Shown: piece after piece, positions 34,234-45,558 of the stretch
Numbering within the stretch: the first letter of the stretch is position 1
How the letters are laid out: every line of letters begins with the position of its first letter
Source of the DNA: Pochonia chlamydosporia 170
Taxonomy: Eukaryota > Ascomycota > Sordariomycetes > Hypocreales > Clavicipitaceae
DNA length: 64,000 bases
Assembly (NCBI RefSeq): GCF_001653235.2
Contig: NC_035796.1
Coordinates: forward strand, 496,001-560,000
Direction: 5' to 3'
Position numbers and translations under genes: made by a program
Notes under the pieces: generated by a model
Told to the model about the DNA's origin: nothing
Databases searched by the model: none
The model's input: the letters and a program-made list of their open reading frames with translations, nothing else

Positions 34234-36815
34234 GGTGACGGTTTAATAGACTCGAGGCCGTAGATACTGTGGAATTTCGGGGGAGGAGGTGCAAGAGGAA
34301 GAGGAAAAGAAATCAGATGCAAGTGGAGATGGGCCAGACAAGACAAGCAGAAGAGGGAGGAGTGGCCACTATGGGCGGCGGCAGCACACAGTGGGGTCAA
34401 CTGGTTGGGTTCAATTTTTTTTTTTATTTTTCTGCTTTTTTTTTCTGCCTCCCACATTCAAGTGTTGCCCCTCGTTCTGCACGCGCTAATCCCAAATGGC
34501 CCGTGTTCAACCAGACTCTGTAAGGCCAAACCGAGCCTCGACCCGCGTGCGTCTGGTGCATTCATGTTCAAATAGAGACCAATGGGGCGTGTCATTCGAA
34601 GAGTCCAGTTTTTACTTACCCTGCAGTGCAACGATGATGGGAACGTGGGCGGCATACTTTCAAATCCTCTTGCTTTACTTTTAGGCTTATATCGTTTTGG
34701 TTCTAAAACTTTCCGTTGGAATTTCAATTCCCTTTTGCGTCATTTGCTGCCAATCATGCGGTCAATTCTTCACTGATCGAAATACGGTATGCCGCCAGCT
34801 TCACCACCCGGATCAACGCTGTTTATTTCCTCGAGTCCACCTCCTGACGCTGACGTCCGCATCATCACCAGTACGCCCATAGTCGAGGCCGAGAATACTA
34901 GTGATCAACGTGATATAGCCATATATACTAGACGAGGAATATTCAAAACCCTGCCACCCGTCAGTTCTATGTAGCAGATGCACTCGCGTAATTCAGGCCA
35001 GCGCAGTAATATAGGGCAGCAGCGCCTAAACTACTAGGTAGCTCAGGGATTCCATGACAAATCTAGCAATAAGTTGAGGATATGGGCAGATACGACGCAG
35101 GATGCGCCATCACCCAAGGCTCACTGCCCTCCTGATAAAATCATCATCTTATCGTCTGATTGATTTTTGGCCAACGACTTTGCCATCTGGGGACGGGACC
35201 AGCGGGAGCAAGGGTCCACAAGGCTGATCGAATCACCTCCAACTTTACTCTGCAGGAGGCAAATTCGTTGATACTGTTACAAGTAGCAGCATTCCAAAAG
35301 CCAAGGCTAGAATTCATCAGCTGGGCTCAGAGAGACATCTCCGAGATCACAGGGTGCAATCGAGTAGGTTCCTAGTCGTGTAAGGATGGATGTATCCTGT
35401 CTGTCATGGACTGCTCGGAGGCCGGCGGCCACAGCGAGCATGTGGAATCCGCCACATGCAGGTGGATTATTTATTTTACTTGGCTTGCTTTGCTTGGGCA
35501 CACGTTGAGTGGCAATACTAGGCATCGATTAAACTGGAGTCAAACCTGCACATCGAAACCAGGGGTCATTTCAACATTGAATGGGTGCGTGCCTGGAGCT
35601 TTTGGTAGAATGCACTCAGCAACAGCGGCAGAGAAGCATCATTGATATTGACTTTCTCATGAACTGATCGACAGCCTGGGACAGCCGATTGTCTGGGGCT
35701 GAGGCAAAGGCTCTTTTGGACCCGGGTGGGCTGATGTCTGATGTCTTGACTCTCAAGTCGACAGACGCGATACGTAGCCCTGGGCGCGTTTAGATTGTGT
35801 GAACCGAGATTGATCAAACCTGGACCAGTGATTGCACTGTAATTGTATGGAGCAGGTTGGGCATGAAGTCTGACGGGGAGCACGGAGAACTTGACCTCAT
35901 CTTGACAGTTGACACACGTATTCACAAGTCCCACTTGACTTGATTGATGAGATCTTGACTTCGTAATGCCGCAATATATCAAAGGAGAGCGAGCAAAGCG
36001 ACTGATCAGTCAATGGGAACAGCCGAAAATTCCAAACCCATGATATTGATCAGCATATGTGCCAGCACATGACGGATGAGCCGCGTTTTATTTGACCACG
36101 GTTAAAATTGCAATGTATAGTTTGATCGGTTCGATGCTCGGGTTTGCTCGCAAATGCCCCATGTTTTGTGTCATGCCATCTTGACGTACCAGTTGACCTA
36201 GGAAGACAAGACAGGCAGGAGGGACCAAGTGAGTGTTCTATTGACTGTGGGCAATCAATCAGTTCAATGTGGCCAGGAACCGGCGGCACGCGGCAGTATC
36301 GGAGCTTCGGACACCCGCTTTTCCTGTCCAGTCCAACTAATGTCCAGCCGTCTTTGATCTCGACCAGCCAGCTTGAGCCATGACTTGACTTGAATGTACT
36401 CCGTACCCGCAGCGCATTGAACAAAAACTTGCTCTTGCCATCCCATCATTCCATCTTCGCATGGACTTTCGCTCCTTTTTTTCAACGGTCAAGTGCTTTG
36501 CCACCATACCTCAACTATTGCTGTTTTCAACTTCACTGGTAACGCCATCTGACAACATCGAACTCATTTTCGGTTACCGCAACGCACGCCTTTGCTCGTC
36601 GTTGCCCACTCTCCCTTTTCATTAGCTTCGTCGTCCGAGCACTCAGCTGTGTCGCGCACCCTGGCGCCTCTCAGCAACCTGCCATCCGCAACTCTCGGAG
36701 CATCGCGACTCGACGTCACACGACCATTGTATCGACCCTCATCACACCAGCTACTGGCAATTAAACCCAAGCAGAAGTTTGCGAATCCTGCTTGACGCCG
36801 TTACACAAACAAACC
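34234..36815. promoter_or_regulatory. long divergent intergenic region between TCTP and the Sur2 gene
   Basis: A 2.6 kb stretch with no supportable gene. The T-rich tracts at about 34.42-34.45 kb lie close to the TCTP start. The last ~350 bp before 36816 are C/T-rich and suit the Sur2 leader. One GTACTCCGTAC motif is at 36396-36406. Confidence 0.5.
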
Positions 36816-37988
36816 ATGGTGAACGACACCAAGGGTCCCTCCGTTCTGTTCGCCATGGCAAACAGCACCCTCTTCGACTCGGCTCTGCCGCCACTCCCTT
36901 CATACACCCTTGAGCCCAGAGGGGACTTCTTTCCATGGATATCTGACTTCTGGCTTTCGCTCGTACTGCCCGTGATTGTCTACTGGGTAATGTCGCTGTT
37001 CTTCCACATGATTGACGTCCTGGATGTCTTTCCACAATATCGCCTCCACACACCCGAAGAGATTTTGCGCCGAAACCATGCCTCCCGATACGAAGTCGCT
37101 CGCGATGTCGTTATTCAACAGATTATACAAGTCGCCACAGGTGCGGTTTTGGCCTTGTCCGAGCCTCCCGAGGTGATTGGAAAGGCTGAATACGATGTTG
37201 CTGTCTGGGCCACCAGACTTCGTCTTGTCCAGCGAGCCCTGCCCGGTTGTCTGGGCCTTCTTGGCCTCAATGCCACTGCTATTTCTAAGAGTATGTCTGC
37301 CACGCACCCGCTGCTGGCTGGTGCTATTGCTGGCGGCTACTACCCGTTCCTGTCGACAGCCGGGTCTGCTGCGCCGACCTTTGCTCCATGGGAGATGGCA
37401 GTTGCCAAATTCATCTACCACGTCCTTGTTCCGGCCTTGCAATTCTTTGTGGCTGTCTTCTTCCTCGATTCATGGCAGTACTTTCTGCATCGCTTGATGC
37501 ATGTGAATCGATGGATGTACAGTAAGTTCTTCATTCTCTGGCACAGCCCCCAATCGTGAACTGAGTGGTAACCCGGGCTGACACTTTTCGTAGCGACTTT
37601 CCACTCCAGACACCACCGACTCTACGTTCCATACGCCTACGGTGCTTTGTACAACCACCCCTTGGAAGGATTCTTGCTCGACACACTTGGTGCTGGCATT
37701 GGCTTTAAACTCACGGGTATGACGGTTCGACAGGGAACGTGCTTCTTCGCCTTTTCCACAATCAAGACAGTTGATGACCACTGCGGATACGCCTTCCCCT
37801 GGGACCCTCTGCAGCTCATCACTTCCAATAACGCGGCCTACCACGATATTCACCACCAAACGTGGGGAATCAAGACCAATTTCTCCCAGCCATTCTTCAC
37901 CTTTTGGGACTCAATCTTGGGCACCAAGTACAAGGGCCCTCGAACCGACAGGCTTGCTGATAAGAAGCGAACCGAAAAGACGAAGTAG
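36816..37988 (+). CDS. SUR2: sphinganine C4-hydroxylase (Sur2 family)
   Basis: ER di-iron hydroxylase that converts dihydrosphingosine or dihydroceramide to the phyto- form. Exons are 36816-37521 and 37594-37988, giving 366 aa; the intron is 72 bp. The three histidine boxes of the fatty-acid hydroxylase superfamily are intact: HRLMH (225-229), HSRHH (239-243) and HDIHH (319-323), with additional NHP (256-258) and H298. Hydrophobic segments at about 42-65 and 195-220 would place the boxes on the cytosolic face. Sur2-like features are FPQYRLHTPEE and WGIKTNFSQPFFTFWD near the end. The tail is lysine-rich (ADKKRTEKTK), which may act in ER retention. A second in-frame ATG at 36855 is possible. 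Confidence 0.9.
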
Positions 37989-40900
37989 ACGATGTCAATG
38001 CCGCAGTATTAAACGTACATCTTTTTTCTCTTTGCTTCGACAGCATGTTTGATCCCCATATGCGCTGGGTGCCTTGCACGCATAGGTGTTCTCATTTTTT
38101 CTTATTCTATCTAACATTGTTTTAATCACTTATTACAACCTTTTCTTTATTCCTCGAGGAGAGGGGCTTGGAGCGAAACTGTTTTGGATCACGATGCAAA
38201 CGCCGCAGCGCCGCCTTTATTTTAATCTTAATACTTGTTCCTCTTCCTCCTTTGGTCGATTAGTTGTGGCTACTCTCTCCATTACTTTCTTTCCGTATTT
38301 TTTCACCATGCCGTGGCACGGGGTTGTTCTGTTTGGCATGGTGTGGTGGTGGAAGATGCGAATACTCGACATTTTGTACAAAAACTTGAGGGAACTTTTT
38401 CAAGCATGGCGGCAACGATGGGAACGCGCAAACAAGAATCGCTGGGCTGGTATTCTGCATCATGAGGCTGTCCGAATTTGTAATATTCGAGTGGAAGCGG
38501 GGTTTTCTTTCGTAGCGATGAGAATGATACTGTCGTTTCTTGCAGGTTGGGGGCATTATTTCATGTAGCGTACATAATGTTCGGTTGTAACCGACAAAGT
38601 TGGAAATAAAAGAATACATGGTTCTTTATTGGGAACGTCCATTCAGTATAAGGTGAACTGTTAAGGTGATTAAGTGTAGGAGTGGTTGAGTGTATGGAGG
38701 AGAGAAGTCTGGTAGCTTACAAACGGAACAATCCGTATGCTGGTTACTTAACCCGGCGTGGCTTGCTCGGAAAGCTTCATGACAGAAAGCCCGAGCCTGC
38801 AACTTGCTACAGACAGGGTTTGTGTATTGGATGCGTGTGCTCTTTTTATGGTGATGACTTGGCGGTAAATAGAACGAGAAGTATTGAATCAATTGATTCT
38901 TATCGGATAGAGTTAGCAGGTAGAGGCTTGTTATGTTGGATTCCAATGTTGGATGGCATCAATGGCATTGTTCCACAAGCGGGAGGAACAATCAAAGAGT
39001 AATTTGTGGTTTGGGCATGCTCCCGGGCCGTGAAGAGGTCACTCAATCAGTCAATCAATGGCGTCAGTTCAGCTTGGCCGGGTTTTGAGTTTGGCATGTA
39101 GCGGTACATGTATGATGTCGGCGTTCTCTTGGTTGTTGTGGAGCTTGTGATCGGTGAGTGCGCTCTTTAAACTTAGAAGTCAAGTCGTACAAAGGCACTG
39201 GCCCTGGACCAGACTGTTCGTGGACCTGATGGTCTTGGCGCATCCAGACCGACCAGCTTTCAGCCTCAGATCAATATTTGTGTGGTGAATTTCGGCAACG
39301 GTCTGCGTGAGCAACCGCTGACTGGCTGCCGTGTGTTGATAATCGGTGACGTGGATGATTCACAAGGCAGCTTTTGGTCGTCAAAGACATGCATTTCGCA
39401 TGCGGGAGACCAGCCTGTTTGCTAGTCTTTTGGGTCTCACGGAAATAAGCCATGCATTATGCATACGTATCGCACTGTGATATCGACTCGGAACAGCCGG
39501 TGTGTTGTGATGCCCAGGGAAAATACTAAAAATCTTAACAACACCCCATCTAACAGTTGGTCAAAGTCGGGTCAACTGTCCCAACGTGGCTACTGGGAGC
39601 CTAATGAGCTTCGTTTCGTAATGGTGGTAGCAGCTTGATCGCTTCCTTGACTGACTGGTGTCTGTGGTCGTTGGAGGGAAAACCGAACCAAACGGATATG
39701 TGGATGTGAGACAAAGACGAATGCGGCGCCATAGGACATGCATGCAGAAACAACAACAGCACGCATGCACCAAGTCCAGGTGGTACAAAGGCGTTTTTCT
39801 CCAACATGTCTTGCTGCCATGCTTTTACACACCAAATCGAGTGTTCGATGGCCAGCGGTGCATGATATGTGGTCGAGGTACAGAATACTCCGTGTTTGCA
39901 TCAAGTCTGGCAGGAAACCTGTCTGTATTGTACGCGCTGGACAGCACAGCACCCACCAGACGTCTAGGCCTCATGTTCTCAGTTGGGAATTTCATGGTAG
40001 AAGCTCTGTAAGGATACAAAATACTCCCTCCGTAGAGCCTGGTGCATCATTGATCCTTCATCTGAAACGACTGGGGCCAGAAACCGCTCCTCTTGGTTCA
40101 TCCAAGCCATGCAACGTGGTTGAGTAGTCCACGCCGTCTGCAAGCGCCTTCTTCCAATGATCAAACGTGTCACAGGTCGTCTCACGAACATGATGTCTAA
40201 TAATTGTACCGAGTAGTCAGTCGATTGTTTTGACAGAGCGAACATCATTTGAAAGCCGTCAAATTTTGGACTTTGCGCCTTTCATTCAATATGCCAAGCT
40301 GCCAAGTCGTCTCACAAACACTGAAAATTGCTTTGAGCCAACGGCCATAAAATGACACGCCTGTTTGTTGTAAAACGTTCAATTGAAAGGAATTGCCGGT
40401 GGTGTTATGGCTGAGGATGCACCAGACCAGGGGCATGTCCCATGTTCCATTTGCCAGTGCCGTCTGGTCGCCGATCCCCAGCCAGGGGGATTGATTGCGT
40501 ATGTATGGAGTACTTGCACCAGACACATTAATCCGCGATTCGGTCAGTACACAGTCAAGGACTGGTGACAGCCAGCGGCGAGTTGATGATGGGAATCGGA
40601 GAGGACAGGGGCAGACAACCACTTTCATCCAAGCGTTTCCCGTTTCGTGACCCTGGGCCAAGCTGGAGATAATCTGAGCCAATGGGTGACCACGAGCAAC
40701 GAGGGTCTGGTACTGACCTAATTTTGACGGGTAAAGTTCAATGTTGTCTGGCATCCAGTTGCCAGTCCAGAACATGAACCAAAATGCCTGGTAAATGTAG
40801 GGGTTCAATTGGTTGGTTGGTTGTCTCCCTGGTGAGATTAATGTCCGCTGCATCTGGTTCCAGCTGCGCAACTGGCAAGACTGGGTTCAAGCTGGTGAAC

Positions 40901-41264
40901 CAGACCAGATCAGAACAGACCCTTGCCCCCTCTTTCGTGCGTCATGCCTCAGGGCCGCTCCTTCCCCATCCATGTTTTCAACATGAGGAATTCTCCACAG
41001 CTGCTTCCAGATCTTCGGTTTCCGCCTTTGTCTCTCCCTCTCTTCCATCAACCTCTACGATCCAATTGACCGTCATCATACGGTCATACGGTATGGATGT
41101 TCTATTTCAATCCTTAGCTTCTCTGGCATCCGAAATTTGGTATTGTTTGCTACTGCAGTGCCCGGTGTCTTTGGCCCTGTGGTTCCCTACCCGGCCACCT
41201 CGTGTCTGGCCCAATCTCCAACTGCCGATGAGGTTTGGTGCGTGCTACACCAGCTTCACTTGAC

Positions 41265-41298
41265 TCGACGACAACTACGGGACGACTACGGGACGACT
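41265..41298. repeat. three-copy GACGACTACGG array
   Basis: Three near-identical 10-14 bp units built on GACGAC(AA)CTACGG, in tandem, in the upstream region of the 42.7 kb gene. Confidence 0.7.
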
Positions 41299-41481
41299 TA
41301 GGCACTTATCTCCATACTGTATGTATATATCTACATGTATGTATGAACCAGACACATGCATCAGACTTCATCAATATGTTCTCAGCCGGAAGCTGACCTC
41401 CAACCTCGCTAGATTCTTCGCTTGCACGCAAACCGAAAGACCAGAAACGGTTACTTTACCAATACGGCTAATTTAGTCCAC

Positions 41482-41517
41482 GACCTAACAGACCTAACAG
41501 ACCTAACAGACCTAGCA
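41482..41517. repeat. four-copy 9-mer array (GACCTAACA)
   Basis: GACCTAACA occurs three times exactly and a fourth time as GACCTAGCA, head to tail. Each unit contains CTAAC, the fungal branch-site word, though no intron is supported here. Confidence 0.85.
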
Positions 41518-42666
41518 GTGCCTGGTCTTTGTCCGTCGATGCAAGCCACCCAATCCACTCTGCACTCAGCAATCTCCATCTCCACAACGACCGGAACCGT
41601 TGGCTACCTCCATTGGAGCTTTGTGAGACACAACTTGGGTACTGGTACAAGCTCTCAGCTGGCGAGGCAGACCCTCGTCTCATTTCGTCTCGTCCTGGCT
41701 TCGTCGTCGACGCATCAATTGGTACCCATTTCACTTATCTGGTCCGTGGCACCCGGTCTCCGGAGAACATCTGCTTTCTCTATTCTTTCCCACAGAGAAA
41801 CCAGCACTTCCTCCTCATCCATCGCCCGAATTGCTACGCCATATTTTACTTATATCGTCCTTCTTATGCAGCAGCCATTCAGTACCCATACGCTGCAGAA
41901 GCACTGATCATTTTACGGCACCGTTTTAATATTGCAGGGCTGATTTCAACGTCCACGGCGCAGTTTCCTCATTCCGTTTGGTGCTCACACACCCCCAGCG
42001 AAAGCAAGCACCTGAGTACTCCCAGCGCAGAATACAGGGTTCGCCAGCTCATGTCTCCCGCTTAACAGCTTCGCCGCACTCGCCTACATGGCACAGACAT
42101 AATCAAATTACCGCCATTCTTTCGCATACCTGCTGCGCCCGGCTGCAGTGCATTGAATCTTTGCTCTCGTCAGCACCCAGGGCACCACCCAGGGCTTCGT
42201 GGCCATTCTGCAACCAAACAACCCCTAGCACCTCAAACGTATCAGCCAGAACATCTCCACAAACATCCTTGCAGATCAGCCGCCAACGCCTGGCCTTCGC
42301 CCATCCAATACTTGCACCCATTAAGCGCCTGGCCCGACTCCCTACCAGTGGTTTCCCCTTGGCCGGTCGTTGGCCCAGTTCTGCGCTTCCGCCCGGCGCT
42401 TCCGCGCCCTCATTGGCCAATTGATTGCTTTGTGATCTCGGGTTCCTGCGTCCGTTCGAACAGGCGACGGTCGTCCCGTGTTTCAGCATCACCGTCCCAT
42501 TCACAATTAAGCACCAGAGACACGCAAGAGGAAAGGAAGAACAACAGGGACCTGGCATCTCGGCAGCATTAGGCGCCTGTCTGCGCAGTTGCTTGCAGCA
42601 ACCGTGCTTTCAACGTGCATATAATATTGAAGCTTCGGACTTACACATGCGTTTTCCCCTTACGCC

Positions 42667-44764
42667 ATGGATCCTTCAACTACTCTTATAACCTTCTTAC
42701 TGTGAGTTTTAATTGCCGCCTGCTACTGCACCTATTCTGCTTTTCCTACTTTATGCTTCTTGTCTGCCAAAAATTTTTTTGCTTCTTTTTTTTTTTGGTC
42801 GCCACGTCTGTCGTTCGTGCAAGTATCTGCTGAGTTGTGTGGTGGTTCCGCTCCTCATCTAAGAGCATTCCCTATTGCCTCAATCGCTCCCTTCACTATA
42901 TTGTTCAGGGCGGCAAATTGGTGTACATTTCCCAGCATACCAGCACTACATACTGCTATCCTGGCAGTCCCTTCGTATCATTCCATAAAGTTTCGTTCTG
43001 TTGCAGGTATATTGCCCTTTGCTTTTCTTTTAAGTACTTCACGTGCTCTTGATGTTTCACGTTCCTGTTAGTTGCTTCTCCCGTCGCTTCACGCACAATC
43101 AGTCAGAGTCAATGTCTGTCAAATCCCGCACGCATTCCGAGCATGCTGGTCTAGTGACCTGTCATTTGACGAATACGTTGAACCAATGCTAGTTTTGTCT
43201 GCTTGTGCTGGTTCCAAGATAATTTGCTAACACAAGCGACATTAGTGAGACTGAACCGTCTGTCAACTCGGTCCAGCTCATTGGGTCTTGGGACAACTTT
43301 TCCACGTGGTACACAATGAAGCAAGATTTGCGACGCGGCCGTGGCCAATGGAGAGGGTGTTATTCATTTAAAGATATTATCTCCCGCGATGAGCCTTCCC
43401 ACGGTACATCAACAAGGAACGGAGGCCTGAGGATGGGCAACACATATTACTACTACGTAAGTCACGGCTACTTCAGCATCAATGGCGTCGATTGCGCGTC
43501 ACGGCACAAATTTCTCAAATTGACCAATCTCTGTTATTAGTACGAAGTAGACGGCTCTACAGAAATACACGATCCTGCTCAGCCTTCAACAAATGCCTGT
43601 CCCTATATGCCAGGCCAGACTGTCAATACACTTCATGTCCCAATCGAACAGTCGTTGAGGCATCGCAGCGTTTCCGTTAATTCGCTTCGTCGGGAATCAT
43701 ACATGACGATGAATCCTGAGGCGAGATATGTTACCCCAGTTCCTGCCCCTGCGGCCTCGGTTAATGGTGCAGGTCGTCGACTTGGCTCTGCCTCATCTTT
43801 GCTATATAATCGCCAATCGAATCGTTCGGAATCTGTCGGTCCGTCCTGGAAGAGACTCTTTAGCCGCAAGTTGGTATGTCGAGAGATGGAGAGACCTGCT
43901 ACGTCTGGCCGCAGTCGCGATGGAACCATGACACCATCCTCGTGGCCGTTGCCTGACAGTAGACCGACGTCGTCATCCGATGGCAAGCGGACCAGGGATA
44001 TCTCTCCAGAGTCTCTGCGGCGATTTCTGGTAGAAGACCCGCCGCTGCCACCGGAACCAACTCTCAACAACCCCCCACCGCCCCTGGAAATTCCAAACGA
44101 ACCAAGTGAAGAGGTAGATGATGATGACGAGAACTTTGCCACGTCGGCCATATCAGAGACCCAAGTGTTCGCAACCAGACTATCTCCTCCTCCTTTCCAG
44201 CGTTCAGTATCAGCAGACACGCTGCCTCAAACAGTCGCCAACTCAAGTTCATTGACACTCACGATTCGACCAACGAGCAAGAAGCAAAGCCCAACTTTCC
44301 AGGAGCCCTCAGATCTGGCTGATATCTCGCAACTGCCCAAGCTTGACACTTCTGAACCCAACCATTGCGACTCGTCACCATCAATTTCGTCAAGTACATT
44401 CGCAACCCCAATGTCACCACAGTCTCTGGCAGAGGAGCTGCCATCTTTTTACGATTCAAATGATGAAGATGTCTTGTCAAGCTATGACGGAGACTATTTG
44501 TCATGTGGGCCGCGAGCAGGGCTTGCGACTCGGGAGTCTTTTAAGGGATACAGTCTACCGAGGCATGGTGAGGAGCACAAGTCCGCGGACAGCTCTAGTC
44601 CCAGAATGACGGGTTTCAATACGACATCCCTTCTCGCTGGCCACACCTCGAGCATGCCGATTGGTGGTGCGAATTATCTTGGTGCCACCATTGATACTGG
44701 TCTGGATGACTTCGTTAACGAACTCGGCTTGATGGTGGATGACATTGGCAACAAGAACAATTAA
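42667..44764 (+). CDS. protein with an N-terminal AMPK-beta-like glycogen-binding (E-set/CBM48-type) domain
   Basis: Exons are 42667-42701, 43246-43456 and 43541-44764, giving 489 aa. The N-terminus (MDPSTTLITFL) runs into VNSVQLIGSWDNFSTWYTM, GQWRGCYSF and NTYYYYYEVDG. That is the early-set carbohydrate-binding fold seen in AMPK beta subunits and related glucan binders, at about residues 1-110. Beyond it the protein is Ser/Pro-rich and probably disordered, with an acidic stretch (EEVDDDDENF). The final 25 residues include the ordered-looking DDFVNELGLMVDDIG. The kinase-binding C-terminal domain of true AMPK beta is absent, so this is a different protein. Function unknown. The first intron is 544 bp, the longest in the window, with TTTGCTAACAC as branch site near its end. 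Confidence 0.8.
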
Positions 44765-45558
44765 TTTGACCCCTCAATTGCCATAGAAGTATCTCTCTAT
44801 CTGTACAAAATTTCATTGCATGATACAACTGCGTTGTGGCAGTACAACAACACCCGACGACAATACATATATCACCTTGCATCACACAAATCCGACGACA
44901 CCACGGAGTATGACGGCAACCCTCAAAAATAGCTTCAAGTTTCTTGTTGCTATCCACGATTTTGTCGGCTACAGTTTTGACATCATTGTTTTTTATTTGG
45001 CGTTAGATCAGGATTAGAGACGGCAGGCATATCAAAAATTTCCGATACCCCCATATTTCTGGAAGAATGTTTGAGTAGAGTGTAAAGAGGGCAGCGGCTG
45101 TATCATTTCGGAAGAAAAACCTTCGCGACTGACTTTTCCCCAACAAGAGTTCAGGCGAGTGTGTGATTCTTGTGACTGCTTGGCGCGCCCAAGCTTAGGG
45201 AATGTCCATCGATTTAGGAGCACGGAAGTAGAAGGCAATATTATATTGATTTTGATTGCCATTTTTAGCTTTGATGAGGATGTTGACTTTGATATTGCTC
45301 GTCTTCTTCGTATACACCAGTGATGTGACCACTCCTTACCCACTGGACAAGCAATGAAAAGTCACAACCAAAACGACACCGGAGATGGGAACTTTGGACA
45401 TCGCGATACTCTGGTTCTCGGTGCCGTCTAACCATAGCAGAACCACCTCTAGTTCTGAATTGAAAGGGTATCTATTATCTAATCTCCTGGCCATGAAGCT
45501 ACTCATACAGTTGTTCTTACATTGACTTTACGTCTATCCTAACGTCGTAATTTCTGTG
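44765..45558. terminator. convergent 3' region of the glycogen-binding protein gene and SWC2
   Basis: A 794-bp stretch between facing stop codons. No gene is seen; it would contain both 3' untranslated regions. Confidence 0.5.

Larger units (their letters stand above)
37989..42666. other. 4.7 kb gene-poor gap ending in the leader of the glycogen-binding protein gene
   Basis: No supportable gene. Open frames of 160-208 codons exist (38086-38568 +, 40245-40871 -, 41529-42065 +), but they overlap others, lack recognisable domains and have no splice support. From about 40.9 kb onward the + strand is C/T-rich, fitting a long promoter or leader. Two tandem arrays lie in it (41265-41298 and 41482-41517). 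Confidence 0.45.

Noticed and set aside
38086..38568. 160-codon hydrophobic frame on the + strand
   Set aside because: Starts 97 bp after the Sur2 stop in T-rich DNA. The hydrophobic start reflects T-rich codons, and no topology or homology supports a gene.
40245..40871. 208-codon open frame on the - strand
   Set aside because: No recognisable domain, no splice partners, and amino-acid composition typical of random translation. Kept as a possible but unsupported frame in the 38-42.7 kb gap.
41529..42065. 178-codon open frame on the + strand
   Set aside because: Overlaps other open frames on both strands in C/T-rich DNA upstream of a real gene; no family features.
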